From Mycobacterium deserti (lineage in GTDB: Bacteria > Actinomycetota > Actinomycetes > Mycobacteriales > Mycobacteriaceae): a stretch of 64,000 bases of DNA. Positions 26,677 through 35,592 of the stretch are shown here, in pieces; position 1 is the first letter of the stretch; the number at the start of each line of letters is the position of its first letter. Below the pieces are notes generated by a model. It had not been told where the DNA came from. It was given only the letters and a program-made list of their open reading frames with translations, and made no database searches. A program made the translations under genes and the position numbers. The stretch spans positions 1 through 64,000 of the forward strand of contig NZ_JAODWD010000008.1 of the NCBI RefSeq assembly GCF_025345615.1, given 5' to 3'.

Positions 26677-27518
26677 CGCGGGCCCTGACGGTCGCGGTCG
26701 ACGGCGGCCCGTATGCGTTGACGGCCGGCCCGGACGGGGCGATGTGGGTGACGCTGGTGCATGGCGGCGCGGTCGCGCGCGTCGACGTGGACGGCGAAGT
26801 GACCGTCCACCCGGTCGGCCCGGATTCGCGACCGTCGGTCATCGCGACGGGCCCCGACGGGGCGTTGTGGTTCACCCTCAGCGGGGACGACCGCATCGGG
26901 CGAGTGACCGTGGCGGGCGACATCTCGGCGTTCGAATTGCCCGACGACACCGGGCCGTTCGGCATCACGGCGGGCGGCGACGGCGCGCTCTGGTTCACGG
27001 CGATGACGTCAGGCGAGATCGGGCGCATCACCGTCGACGGCGACATCAGCAGGTGGCCGGTCGGCGGTATGCCGTCGATGATCGCCAAGGGTCCCGACAA
27101 CGCGTTGTGGTTCACGCTCAACAAAGCCAACGCCATCGGCCGGATGGATGCCGACGGCTCGATCACGACTCGTCAGTTGCCCACGCCCGCAGCGGGTCCC
27201 GTCGGCATCGTCGCCACCCACGACGACGCGGTGTGGTTCACCGAGATCCTCGCCGACAAGCTCGGCCGGATTCCTGTCGACGGCGCACTGCAGGAGATGG
27301 AACTTCCCGGCAAGCCGCACGCGGTCGTCGCCGACCCCGACGACGGCGTGTGGGTGAGCCTGTGGGGCAGTGACCAGATCGCGCGGGTCACCAATGACGG
27401 CGAGATCGTCACGGTGGACCTGCCTGCGGGCAGCGAACCGCATGGCCTCGCGATCGGGTCCGACGGTGCGCCGTGGGTGGCGCTGGAGTCGGGGTTCGTC
27501 GTGCGCCTGCCGGTCTGA
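26673..27518 (+). CDS. Virginiamycin B lyase-like beta-propeller protein
   Basis: A 281-residue protein made of about seven repeats of roughly 42 residues with the core pattern DGALWFT...IGRxTxxG, the NHL/Vgb propeller. Annotated in mycobacteria as streptogramin lyase, but antibiotic cleavage is not established for these homologues and the metal-binding His/Glu set cannot be confirmed by eye. There is no signal peptide, so it acts in the cytosol. Translation is coupled to glgP through a 4-nt overlap, which makes a role in sugar or glucan metabolism worth considering. Confidence 0.82.
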   Translation: MTRALTVAVDGGPYALTAGPDGAMWVTLVHGGAVARVDVDGEVTVHPVGPDSRPSVIATGPDGALWFTLSGDDRIGRVTVAGDISAFELPDDTGPFGITAGGDGALWFTAMTSGEIGRITVDGDISRWPVGGMPSMIAKGPDNALWFTLNKANAIGRMDADGSITTRQLPTPAAGPVGIVATHDDAVWFTEILADKLGRIPVDGALQEMELPGKPHAVVADPDDGVWVSLWGSDQIARVTNDGEIVTVDLPAGSEPHGLAIGSDGAPWVALESGFVVRLPV

Positions 27519-27627
27519 GGCGTAATTCGGACGAATATCCGGACACGTGTACGGCGACGCCAGTGCCCTTGTAGGTTCCCGTTAGTGCGTCTACATGTTG
27601 CGGGACGCGTGGGAAAGGGTCGGGGTA

Positions 27628-28359
27628 GTGACGGTTCGACATGGGCTGCGACGCGGCGTCGCGGTGGTGGCGGTGTGTGGTGTGTTCGGTGGAGCGGGCG
27701 TCGGAACGGCCGCCGCCGATCCGGAGGTCGTCGAACCGGTGGTCGCCGAAGCGCCGGCGGTACCGCCGCCTCCTGAAGGCGCGCCGCCGCCCCCGGATCC
27801 GGCCCTGGTTCCGTCCTCGCCTGCGGCGACGACGACGTCGCCCGATGGGTGGACGCTGACGCTGTCGGCCAGGGACGAGACCCAACTGGTCATCCCTCCG
27901 CTGACCACCGCGATCTCGACGCGCGAGTACGAGGTCGGTGGCATCTTCAGCGCATCGATGACCGGGCCGGAGGAGGCTGAGCCACCACGGGGATCGTTGG
28001 AGGTCGGCTACCAGATCGGCTGTGGCATCGACATGAGCACCTCCAACGGCGTCACTCTCAGCGGCAACATCGGATTGACCCCGGGTCTCGTACTGGCAGG
28101 CGCGGGCGCCGTTCCGACGGCTCTGACGCCGATCGGCGGCGGCCTGACAGTCGCCCTCAAGCCCGGCATCATCAACACAGTCCCCGTGTCCAAGAAGGAG
28201 TTCGAGGGCGCCGAGCCCTGGGTCATGGTCGACGGCTTCCGCATCAAGATCGACGGCTGCGTCGGCGAGTCCTTCATCCGCTCATACGCATTCCTCACCA
28301 GGTCGACGCCCGTCTCCGACGCGGTGTTGGCGTGGTACGGGGTGACCAAGAAGGTCTAG
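27628..28359 (+). CDS. MspA-family outer-membrane porin
   Basis: A 243-residue exported protein. A Sec signal peptide (VRHGLRRGVAVVAVCGVFGGAG...AAADP) precedes a proline-rich linker of about 40 residues, then the MspA domain: DGWTLTLSARDETQ, then SLEVGYQIGCGID, and GYQIGxxID-like strands. Two cysteines (GCGID and DGCVGES) may form a disulfide, unlike MspA itself. MspA-type octamers carry small hydrophilic solutes across the mycolate outer membrane. An ATG 11 codons upstream is possible, but GTG at 27628 gives the better signal peptide. The proline-rich insert is unusual for this family. Confidence 0.82.
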   Translation: MTVRHGLRRGVAVVAVCGVFGGAGVGTAAADPEVVEPVVAEAPAVPPPPEGAPPPPDPALVPSSPAATTTSPDGWTLTLSARDETQLVIPPLTTAISTREYEVGGIFSASMTGPEEAEPPRGSLEVGYQIGCGIDMSTSNGVTLSGNIGLTPGLVLAGAGAVPTALTPIGGGLTVALKPGIINTVPVSKKEFEGAEPWVMVDGFRIKIDGCVGESFIRSYAFLTRSTPVSDAVLAWYGVTKKV

Positions 28360-28387
28360 TCGACGTGGGCCGGGGGTCCGGCCGAGA

Positions 28388-29818
28388 TCACGGGAAGCGC
28401 TTGAAGCATCGCTCCTGATCGCCTAGTACACCGACGCGGAATGCGTCGATCCGCGAGAAGCCCGACGGCACCGATTCGCCGTTGACGTCGCTGGCGGCCA
28501 GGCCGTTGGTCAGGATCCCCGACACCGCCTCGTCGACGTCGCCCGCGGTGAGCGCGATGGTGTTGCCGTCGGGGGTGGTGATGTCCTTGGTCATCTTCGT
28601 GGTGGCCACGCCGGTCAGGCAGGCTGTGCGCAGCGCCGCTTCGGCGTTGTCGAGAGGCACGCCACCACGCTCCTGCTGGATGGCCTGCATGTACCTCGAC
28701 ACCAGTACCGAATACGCGGTGTTGTCGCCGGTCGCGAGGCTGCCTGCGTCCTCGGGGTCGGGTTGGGCGCCCATCGCCTCCAGTTCGGCGAGGTCGACCG
28801 AGATCGTGTTGGTGGCCGGGCAATACGACGCGGGCGGGCTCTGCCGGGCATCGGCGCAGTCGGTGCTTTCGAAGCTCAGCGTCGGCGGGTTCTGCGGTGC
28901 GAAAACGATGCCCATGGCGTCGACGATCGCGCGGACGGACTCCTCGGTCACGGGCAATTCGCCGGTCTGGTCCTCGGGCAGGAGCACGGGCAGATCGCCC
29001 CGGCGCTGACCGATCTCGCGCAGATCGATCGACTTGCACGCCTGCGCACCGTCGGTGAAGCCGAACTGGAACGCCGAAAGCCTCTCGAATGCCGAGCCAT
29101 GCTCATCCACCCCGACTTCGGGATCGTCGACGTTGAGCAGCGGATCACGGAAGGCGATCACGGCCGCGAGTACGTTGTTGAGGCCCTCGCCCGTCGACAG
29201 CGTGAATCGCGGCGAACTGCCTTCGGCGACCCAGCGCATGTACGAGCCGGCCAGGCAGTCAGCCTGCTGCTCGGCGACCAGCGTCGGCGTGTCGTCGTCG
29301 AGCAGGCCCGCCTGGTATTCGATGGCGTGGCCGTACTCATGCGCCAGAACCATCGTGGCGCCCATGTCGCCGTGCGCCCGCTGCAACGCGGGCAGCAACT
29401 CGCCGCGGTCCCAGCCGATGGTGTTGTCGTCGTGACAGAAGCCCGCGTTGATGAGTCCGTAGGTGTCCGTGTCGCAGAACATGCCGTCGAATCCGTTGGC
29501 GTCCCAGGAGATCAGCGCGTCGACCGGTTCGAACTGCCCGTCGAATGCCTCGGCGTACGCGACCGCCCAGTACTCCTCGATGTCGCTGATCGCCTGGCGG
29601 GCCAGTTCGTCCGCCTCGCCGTCGTCGGTGTTCTCGACGACGCGCGACGGGTCCGAGGCGTCGTCGCGCAGGCCGGTGGGGCCGTCAGTCGCGGGCATGC
29701 CCGCAACGCTGAACGGATCGTCGAACACCGACACGGCCTGGCCTTGCATCGTGGTCGTACATGCCGTGGCCAGGAAAGCCGTCGCCATTGCGGCGCCTGT
29801 CCAGCGTCGTCGGTTCAT
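28388..29818 (-). CDS. Neutral zinc metallopeptidase, putative lipoprotein
   Basis: A 476-residue protein of the YpfJ-like neutral zinc metallopeptidase family. The N-terminus MNRRRWTGAAMATAFLATAC is a lipoprotein signal with the lipid-modified cysteine at residue 20. The zinc site is HEYGH with a downstream glutamate in TLVAEQQADCLAG. Several cysteines in the C-terminal half (STDCADARQ, SYCPATN, TACLTGV, ERCFKRF) suggest disulfides outside the membrane. The frame extends 58 codons upstream into dinG antisense; the chosen ATG gives the lipoprotein signal. It ends the dinG-side operon, 13 nt after dinG. Substrate unknown. Confidence 0.87.
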   Translation of the reverse strand: MNRRRWTGAAMATAFLATACTTTMQGQAVSVFDDPFSVAGMPATDGPTGLRDDASDPSRVVENTDDGEADELARQAISDIEEYWAVAYAEAFDGQFEPVDALISWDANGFDGMFCDTDTYGLINAGFCHDDNTIGWDRGELLPALQRAHGDMGATMVLAHEYGHAIEYQAGLLDDDTPTLVAEQQADCLAGSYMRWVAEGSSPRFTLSTGEGLNNVLAAVIAFRDPLLNVDDPEVGVDEHGSAFERLSAFQFGFTDGAQACKSIDLREIGQRRGDLPVLLPEDQTGELPVTEESVRAIVDAMGIVFAPQNPPTLSFESTDCADARQSPPASYCPATNTISVDLAELEAMGAQPDPEDAGSLATGDNTAYSVLVSRYMQAIQQERGGVPLDNAEAALRTACLTGVATTKMTKDITTPDGNTIALTAGDVDEAVSGILTNGLAASDVNGESVPSGFSRIDAFRVGVLGDQERCFKRFP

Positions 29819-29831
29819 GCAGGCAGAATAA

Positions 29832-31919
29832 TCACGAAGCCGCGTCGCGGAGCCGTTCGAGCGCTTGCCGCACGCGGGTCGAGTCGGTGGTGGCCCAGAA
29901 GGGCGGAAGGGACGCGCGCAGGAATCCGCCGTAGCGCGCGGTCGCCATGCGGGAGTCGAGCACCGCGACGACACCGCGATCGTCGACCCCACGAAGCAGC
30001 CGGCCTGCGCCCTGGGCCAGCAGCAGCGCGGCGTGGCTCGCGGCGATCGCCATGAACCCGTTGCCGCCGTGCGCGGCCACCGCGCGCTGACGCGCTGTGA
30101 GCAGCGGATCGTCGGGCCGGGGGAAGGGGATGCGGTCGATGAGTACCAGCGACAGTGACGGGCCGGGCACGTCGACGCCCTGCCACAGCGAAAGTGTGCC
30201 GAACAGCGAGGTCGCCGGATCGTCGGCGAACCGGGTCACCAGCGCCGACGTCGTGTCCTCGCCCTGACACAGCACCGGGGTGTCGAGGCGGTCGCGCATG
30301 ATCTCCGCCGCGGCCCGGGCTGCGCGCATCGAGGAGAACAGCCCGAGTGTGCGGCCCCCGGCGGCGGTGATGAGTGCGGTGATCTCGTCGAGCTGTTCGG
30401 CCGAACCGGTGCCGTCGCGGCCGGGGGGTGGCAGGTGCGCCGCGACGTAGAGGATGCCGGACTTCGCGTGCTCGAACGGGGAGCCGACGTCGATGCCGCG
30501 CCAATCGTCGCCCGTGAGTCCCCATGCCGACGCCATGGCGTCGAATGTGCCACCGATGGTCAGCGTCGCCGAGGTGAGCACGGTGGTCGACCGCTCGAAG
30601 AGCCTGCCGCGCAACAACCCTGACACCGATAGCGGAGCGACGCGCAGAACGGCCCGCACGTTGCCCCGGTTGTCCTCGTGGTCTAGCCACACCACCTCGG
30701 TCCGGTCCGTAATGGCGGGGACGAACGAGTCGAGCACGCGCGACGCGGTGTCGCTGACGTCGGTGAGGGTGGTGACGGCCTCGCTTCGTGCCGCCGCTGC
30801 CTTCGGGTCGCTGGGGCTGGTGTCGATTGCCGACCGGACCCGGTTCGCCGTATCGCGCAGCGCCGTCAGATACGTCGTCATCTCGTCGTCGAGTACGTCG
30901 ATGCGTCCGGGGCTGGCCTCGTGGATCAACGACGACAGCGTCGCCGTCGCGGCCTCGAGGCGTTGTGCCAGTTCGGAATCGACGAGTCGTGCCGCGCGCC
31001 GGTGCGCGACTCCGAGCGACGTCGGCGACAGTTCACCGGTGGCGACCGCGGTCACCCGATCCACCAACTCGTGGGCCTCGTCGACCACCAGAAGTTGATG
31101 TTCGGGAAGGACCGCCGCGTCGGAGATCGCGTCGATGGCCAGCAAGGCGTGATTGGTGACGACGACATCGGCATGGCCGGCTTTATCGCGCGCCTTCTCC
31201 GCGAAGCAGTCGGTGCCGAACGGGCATCGTGCCACGCCGATGCATTCCCTGGCCGACACGCTGACCTGAGACCAAGACCGGTCCGCAACGCCTGGTGTCA
31301 CCTCGTCGCGGTCGCCGGTGTCGGTGTCCGACGACCAGGCGATGAGTCGCTGCACATCCCGCCCGAGCGCGCTGGCGGCCATCGGCTCGAAGAGCTCATC
31401 CTGCGGCCGATCCTCCGACTCGGCGGCGCCTCCCGTACTACCGTTGTGAATCTTGTTCAGGCACAGATAGTTTCCGCGTCCCTTCAGCAGCGCGAACTCG
31501 GGCCGGCGCGGCAGCGCGCCGGTCAACGAGTCGGCGAGCCGCGGCAAATCCCGGTCGACGAGCTGGCGTTGCAGTGCGATGGTGGCCGTCGACACCACCA
31601 CCGGCTCCTCGGTCTCGATGGCGCGTGCGATCGCGGGCACCAGATAGGCCAACGATTTTCCGGTGCCGGTGCCCGCCTGCACCGCGAGGTGTTCACCGGT
31701 TTCGAAGGCATGCGCGACCGCCCCGGCCATCTCGATCTGGCCGCGGCGTTCGGTTCCGCCCAGCGCGGCGACGGCCGTGGCCAGCAGTTCGGTGACGCGA
31801 CCCGATTCCCGAGTCGCGGCGCTCCTGCCCTCCGAAGACGTGATGACTCCTACCTGCCGGGTGGGATGATCCGCGTGGGAATGGCCGGCTCGCCGCGCGA
31901 CAGCTTGAGCCCGTCCCAC
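29832..31919 (-). CDS. dinG: DinG-type ATP-dependent DNA helicase
   Basis: An XPD/DinG superfamily 2 helicase. The Walker A motif AGTGTGKSLAYL, the DEAH box in LLVVDEAHELVD, the four iron-sulfur cysteines in the insert (LCLNKIH, ECIGVARCPFGTDC) and the C-terminal GRLLRGVDDRG motif are present. The counterpart Rv1329c is about 664 residues. The equivalent start here would lie near 31844, where no ATG/GTG/TTG exists in frame. The first usable codon is GTG 31919, which overlaps pncB by 70 nt. The coordinate is therefore uncertain at its 5' end. Confidence 0.88.
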   Translation of the reverse strand: MGRAQAVARRAGHSHADHPTRQVGVITSSEGRSAATRESGRVTELLATAVAALGGTERRGQIEMAGAVAHAFETGEHLAVQAGTGTGKSLAYLVPAIARAIETEEPVVVSTATIALQRQLVDRDLPRLADSLTGALPRRPEFALLKGRGNYLCLNKIHNGSTGGAAESEDRPQDELFEPMAASALGRDVQRLIAWSSDTDTGDRDEVTPGVADRSWSQVSVSARECIGVARCPFGTDCFAEKARDKAGHADVVVTNHALLAIDAISDAAVLPEHQLLVVDEAHELVDRVTAVATGELSPTSLGVAHRRAARLVDSELAQRLEAATATLSSLIHEASPGRIDVLDDEMTTYLTALRDTANRVRSAIDTSPSDPKAAAARSEAVTTLTDVSDTASRVLDSFVPAITDRTEVVWLDHEDNRGNVRAVLRVAPLSVSGLLRGRLFERSTTVLTSATLTIGGTFDAMASAWGLTGDDWRGIDVGSPFEHAKSGILYVAAHLPPPGRDGTGSAEQLDEITALITAAGGRTLGLFSSMRAARAAAEIMRDRLDTPVLCQGEDTTSALVTRFADDPATSLFGTLSLWQGVDVPGPSLSLVLIDRIPFPRPDDPLLTARQRAVAAHGGNGFMAIAASHAALLLAQGAGRLLRGVDDRGVVAVLDSRMATARYGGFLRASLPPFWATTDSTRVRQALERLRDAAS

Positions 31920-33148
31920 GGCAGGCTCGTCAGACCGTCGGCGACGCGCTTGCGCGCCGCGTCGAGGCTCAGGTCGCCGACGACTTCCCCGTCGCGCACG
32001 AAACTTTCCGTCAACGGACGCGCGTCGGGCAACTCCGGCGCCCGGCCGTGGGGATGGACGACTTCCTCGACCATGGTGCCGGTGGACTTGCACAGCCGCA
32101 GCGCCTGCTTGCGTCCGCCGTGAGATTCCTTACGGCTGCTGCGTTTCTCCACGGGAATGCCGTCGACCTCGACCAGCTTGTAGACCATGCTGGCGGTCGG
32201 CGCCCCCGAACCGGTCACCACCGAGGTTCCGACGCCGTAGGCGTCGACGGGCTCGGCGCGCAACGCCGCGATCGCGTACTCGTCGAGGTCGCCCGAGACG
32301 ACGATCTTGGTCTTATCCGCACCGAGCCTGTCGAGCTGCTCGCGGGTCTGGCGCGCCATCACGCCGAGGTCACCGGAGTCGATCCGGACTGCACCCAGGT
32401 CGGGTCCCGCGATTTCGACGGCGTTGGCCAACCCTGCGCTGATGTCGTAGGTGTCGACGAGCAGTGTGGTGCCGACGCCGAGCGCGTCGACCTGTGCCCT
32501 GAACGCGGCCTTCTCGTCAGGTCCGTCAGCCGTCGTGTGCACGAGTGTGAATGCGTGGGCCGCGGTGCCCAGCGCGGGCACGCCGTGGCGACGCTGCGCT
32601 TCGAGGTTCGACGACCCCGAAAAGCCGGCGAGGTAGGCGGCGCGGGCCGCCGCGACCGCGGCCTGCTCGTGGGTGCGCCGCGAACCCATCTCGATGAGCG
32701 GACGGCCCTCGGCCGCACCGACCATGCGCGCGGCGGCCGAGGCGATCGCGGTGTCATGGTTGAAGATCGACAGCGCCAGTGTCTCCAGCACCACGCATTC
32801 GGCGAAGGTGCCGTGCACGGACAACACCGGCGAGCCCGGAAAGTACAGTTCGCCCTCGGCGTACCCGTCGATGTCGCCGCGGAACTCATAGCCGGCGAGG
32901 TATGCCAACGTCTCCTCGTCGAGGAAGTCCGCAAGTGCTGAGATCGCCGCGTCGTCGAACCTGAACTGCGCCAGCGTTTCCACGAAGCGTCCGGTACCGG
33001 CGACCACGCCGTACCGGCGCCCGTCCGGCAGCCTGCGGGCGAACACCTCGAACGTCGTGCGCCGGTGCGCCGCGCCGTCACGCAGCGCCGCCGCCAGCAT
33101 TGTCAGCTCGTATTTGTCGGTCAATAACGCCGTAGAGGCCGGACTCAC
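31850..33148 (-). CDS. pncB: Nicotinate phosphoribosyltransferase
   Basis: A 432-residue enzyme that converts nicotinate and PRPP to nicotinate mononucleotide in NAD salvage. Seen are LLTDKYELTMLAAAL at the N-terminus, the catalytic histidine region in EMGSRRTHEQAA, and the phosphate-binding VRIDSGDLG. GTG at 33148 is chosen because TACGGT lies 7 nt upstream (leaderless); a TTG 30 nt further up is the alternative. It is the Rv1330c counterpart, divergent from clpS across only 55 nt, and probably cotranscribed with dinG. Confidence 0.93.
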   Translation of the reverse strand: MSPASTALLTDKYELTMLAAALRDGAAHRRTTFEVFARRLPDGRRYGVVAGTGRFVETLAQFRFDDAAISALADFLDEETLAYLAGYEFRGDIDGYAEGELYFPGSPVLSVHGTFAECVVLETLALSIFNHDTAIASAAARMVGAAEGRPLIEMGSRRTHEQAAVAAARAAYLAGFSGSSNLEAQRRHGVPALGTAAHAFTLVHTTADGPDEKAAFRAQVDALGVGTTLLVDTYDISAGLANAVEIAGPDLGAVRIDSGDLGVMARQTREQLDRLGADKTKIVVSGDLDEYAIAALRAEPVDAYGVGTSVVTGSGAPTASMVYKLVEVDGIPVEKRSSRKESHGGRKQALRLCKSTGTMVEEVVHPHGRAPELPDARPLTESFVRDGEVVGDLSLDAARKRVADGLTSLPWDGLKLSRGEPAIPTRIIPPGR

Positions 33149-33155
33149 AGGAGCA

Positions 33156-33161
33156 ACCGTA
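33156..33161 (-). promoter_or_regulatory. -10 box for leaderless pncB transcript
   Basis: On the minus strand TACGGT is followed by 7 nt and the GTG at 33148. It forms one half of a 55-nt divergent promoter pair with clpS. Confidence 0.5.
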
Positions 33162-33190
33162 GTAGTTCGGGAGGCCAATTATGGCCCGGC

Positions 33191-33196
33191 TATCCT
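33191..33196 (+). promoter_or_regulatory. -10 box for leaderless clpS transcript
   Basis: TATCCT, a 7-nt spacer, then the clpS ATG at 33204, with no ribosome-binding site between. Confidence 0.55.
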
Positions 33197-33203
33197 GAAG
33201 CAC

Positions 33204-33506
33204 ATGGTTACGCCGGCGAAGGCCCGACCGGGCACTCGCGAGGAGCAGGGCGTCAAAACCGAGGACGCCACGGACTCACCGTGGGTGACCATCGTCTGGG
33301 ACGACCCCGTCAACTTGATGACCTACGTGACTTACGTCTTTCAGAAGTTGTTCGGGTACAGCGAGCCGCACGCCACCAAACTCATGATGCAGGTACACAA
33401 CGAGGGCAAGGCCGTGGTGTCGGCCGGCAGCCGCGAGTCGATGGAGGTCGACGTGTCCAAACTCCACGCCGCAGGCCTGTGGGCGACCATGCAACAGGAC
33501 CGCTGA
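33204..33506 (+). CDS. clpS: ClpS, ATP-dependent Clp protease adaptor
   Basis: A 100-residue adaptor that delivers N-degron substrates to the ClpC1-ClpP protease. The core shows VTIVWDDPVNLMTYVTYVF, where DDPVN is the N-degron pocket, and MMQVHNEGKAVV with the histidine that holds the substrate amino group. The disordered N-terminal tail (KARPGTREEQ) is the usual one. Followed after 7 nt by the DUF2017 gene. Confidence 0.95.
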   Translation: MVTPAKARPGTREEQGVKTEDATDSPWVTIVWDDPVNLMTYVTYVFQKLFGYSEPHATKLMMQVHNEGKAVVSAGSRESMEVDVSKLHAAGLWATMQQDR

Positions 33507-33513
33507 AGCAGAC

Positions 33514-34098
33514 GTGCGTAAGTGGAAGCGGGTCGAAACGGCCGACGGCCCGCGGTTTCGGTCGGCACTGGCCGAGCATGAGGCCGCACTGCTGCAGAAC
33601 CTGGTCACGTCTATGATCGGCATGCTGGAAGAGCGCGAATCTTCCTCTCCGGCAGATGAACTCGAGGCGATAACCGGAATGCGCACCGGCAATTCCTCGC
33701 CACCGCAGGACGAGACGCTGAAGCGGTTGCTGCCCGACTTCTATCGGCCGCAGACCGATCATCCTGCCGGCTCCAACACTGCCGAAAGCCTCAACAGCGC
33801 ACTGCGCAGCCTCCACGAGCCGGAGATCATTGACGCGAAACGTCAGGCCGCGCAACGGCTCTTGGACACCATCCCGACCGGCGGCGGCAAATTCGAGCTG
33901 GCCGAGGACGACGCCCACGCGTGGGCGTCGGCGGTCAACGACGTGCGACTGGCGTTGGGCACCATGCTCGACGTCGGACCGAACGGACCCGATGCGTTGC
34001 CGCCCGACCATCCGATGGCGGGGCACCTGGACGTGTACCAATGGCTGACCGTCCTGCAGGAGTATCTGATCCTCGGTCTGATGGGCAAGTCGAGGTGA
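33514..34098 (+). CDS. DUF2017 protein (Rv1332 homologue)
   Basis: A 194-residue helical cytosolic protein always found after clpS in mycobacteria. It opens with RKWKRVETADGPRFRSAL and ends with HLDVYQWLTVLQEYLILGLM, as expected for DUF2017. No catalytic motif is seen. A transcriptional-regulator label exists in databases, but I see no DNA-binding motif. Its stop overlaps the start of the next gene (GTGA). Confidence 0.9.
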   Translation: MRKWKRVETADGPRFRSALAEHEAALLQNLVTSMIGMLEERESSSPADELEAITGMRTGNSSPPQDETLKRLLPDFYRPQTDHPAGSNTAESLNSALRSLHEPEIIDAKRQAAQRLLDTIPTGGGKFELAEDDAHAWASAVNDVRLALGTMLDVGPNGPDALPPDHPMAGHLDVYQWLTVLQEYLILGLMGKSR

Positions 34099-35120
34099 CC
34101 GGTTCGATCACCGATGTCGGCGGAATCCGCGTCGGCCAGCATCATCGGCTCGACACCGACGTCTCCCTCGGTTCGGGGTGGGCGACCGGCACGACGGTCG
34201 TGCTGACCCCGCCGGGCACCGTCGGCGCCGTCGACGGCCGGGGTGGCGCACCTGGCACACGCGAGACCGATCTGCTCAATCCGATCAACTCGGTGCGTCA
34301 CGTCGATGCGGTGGTGCTGTCTGGCGGCAGCGCATTCGGACTCGCCGCGGCCGACGGGGTGATGCACTGGCTCGAGGAACAGGGGCGCGGCGTCGCGATG
34401 GACGGCGGGGGCGTCGTGCCGATCGTGCCCGCCGCGGTGGTCTTCGACCTTCCCGTCGGCGGCTGGACGTGCCGGCCGACAGCGGAGTTCGGCTACGCCG
34501 CGGCCGACAGCGCCGGGCCGGATGTGGCCCTCGGGACGGTCGGAGCGGGCACCGGCGCGCGCGTCGGCGTGCTCAAAGGCGGCGTTGGGACCGCATCGAC
34601 GATGCTCGATTCCGGCGTCACCGTGGGTGCGCTGGTGATCGTGAACGCTGCCGGCGAGGCCATCGACACGGCAACCGGGCTGCCCTGGCAGGTCGACCTG
34701 ATCAGAGAGTTCGGTCTGCGGCCCCCGCCCACCGACCAGATCGCCGCGTACGCCGAACGGCACGCGGAATTCAGCCCGCTCAACACCACGATCGCGGTGG
34801 TCGCCACCGACGCCGCACTGAGCCCCGCTGGATGCGGCAGGGTTGCGGTCGCCGCCCACGACGGGTTGGCTCGCACCCTCCGGCCGTCGCACACCCCACT
34901 CGATGGCGATACGGTGTTCGCGCTGGCCACCGGCGCCGTCGAGGTACCGCCGGATCCCACCACCCCGGCGTCGATGTCTCCGGAGGTGCCGCTGATCACC
35001 GCGGTCGGCGCGGCCGCGGCGGACTGTTTGGCCCGCGCGGTCCTCGTGGGCGTGCTGGCGGCGGAGTCGGTGGCAGGAATACCGGCTTACCGGGACGTGT
35101 TGCCCGGAGCATTCGAATGA
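34095..35120 (+). CDS. P1/S58 (DmpA-like) self-processing N-terminal nucleophile hydrolase
   Basis: A 341-residue hydrolase, equivalent to Rv1333. The DmpA/ornithine-acetyltransferase fold is marked by LSGGSAFGLAAADGVM and the self-cleavage site in SPLNTTIAVVATDA, where cleavage between Asn and Thr frees a threonine nucleophile. It belongs to aminopeptidases and amide hydrolases acting on small peptides. It overlaps the DUF2017 stop by 4 nt and lies just before mec. Confidence 0.9.
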   Translation: MTGSITDVGGIRVGQHHRLDTDVSLGSGWATGTTVVLTPPGTVGAVDGRGGAPGTRETDLLNPINSVRHVDAVVLSGGSAFGLAAADGVMHWLEEQGRGVAMDGGGVVPIVPAAVVFDLPVGGWTCRPTAEFGYAAADSAGPDVALGTVGAGTGARVGVLKGGVGTASTMLDSGVTVGALVIVNAAGEAIDTATGLPWQVDLIREFGLRPPPTDQIAAYAERHAEFSPLNTTIAVVATDAALSPAGCGRVAVAAHDGLARTLRPSHTPLDGDTVFALATGAVEVPPDPTTPASMSPEVPLITAVGAAAADCLARAVLVGVLAAESVAGIPAYRDVLPGAFE

Positions 35121-35154
35121 TCGGCTCCGGACCGGAAATGGAAGGCGTGAGACA

Positions 35155-35568
35155 GTGCTGGTGATCCGAGCCGACCTTGTCGACGCGATGGTCGCCCATG
35201 CTCGCGCCGATCACCCGGACGAGGCGTGCGGCGTGATCGCCGGGCCCGAGGGCTCCGATCGGCCAGAGCGGTTCATCGCGATGCTCAACGCCGAGCGTTC
35301 GCCCACGTTTTACCGCTTCGACTCCGGTGAGCAACTCAAGGTGTGGCGGGCGATGGACGCAGCCGACGAGGTGCCCGTCGTCATCTACCACTCGCACACC
35401 GCGACCGAGGCCTATCCGAGCCGCACCGATATCTCGTACGCCTCCGAGCCGGACGCCCACTACGTCCTGGTGTCCACCCGCGACGATCACGAGCACGAGC
35501 TGCGGAGCTACCGCATCGTCGACGGCGTCGTCACCGAAGAACCCGTCAAGATCGTCGAGCAGTACTAG
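35155..35568 (+). CDS. mec: JAMM/MPN+ metalloprotease Mec acting on CysO
   Basis: A 137-residue zinc isopeptidase of the CysO-dependent cysteine pathway: it releases cysteine from the CysO-cysteine adduct. The JAMM motif is complete: the glutamate near residue 24 (DEACGVIAG), then HSHTATEAYPSRTD with both histidines, serine and aspartate. GTG at 35155 gives the normal length. It is followed by cysO and cysM, matching Rv1334-Rv1336. Because CysO here carries a C-terminal tail, Mec is also the natural candidate to trim it. Confidence 0.94.
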   Translation: MLVIRADLVDAMVAHARADHPDEACGVIAGPEGSDRPERFIAMLNAERSPTFYRFDSGEQLKVWRAMDAADEVPVVIYHSHTATEAYPSRTDISYASEPDAHYVLVSTRDDHEHELRSYRIVDGVVTEEPVKIVEQY

Positions 35569-35592
35569 CGACAGCCCGAAAGGCCCACCCCC

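Noticed and set aside
26673..27518. Antibiotic-resistance call (virginiamycin B lyase)
   Set aside because: Only the propeller fold can be supported; the catalytic residues are not verifiable and the coupling is to glgP.
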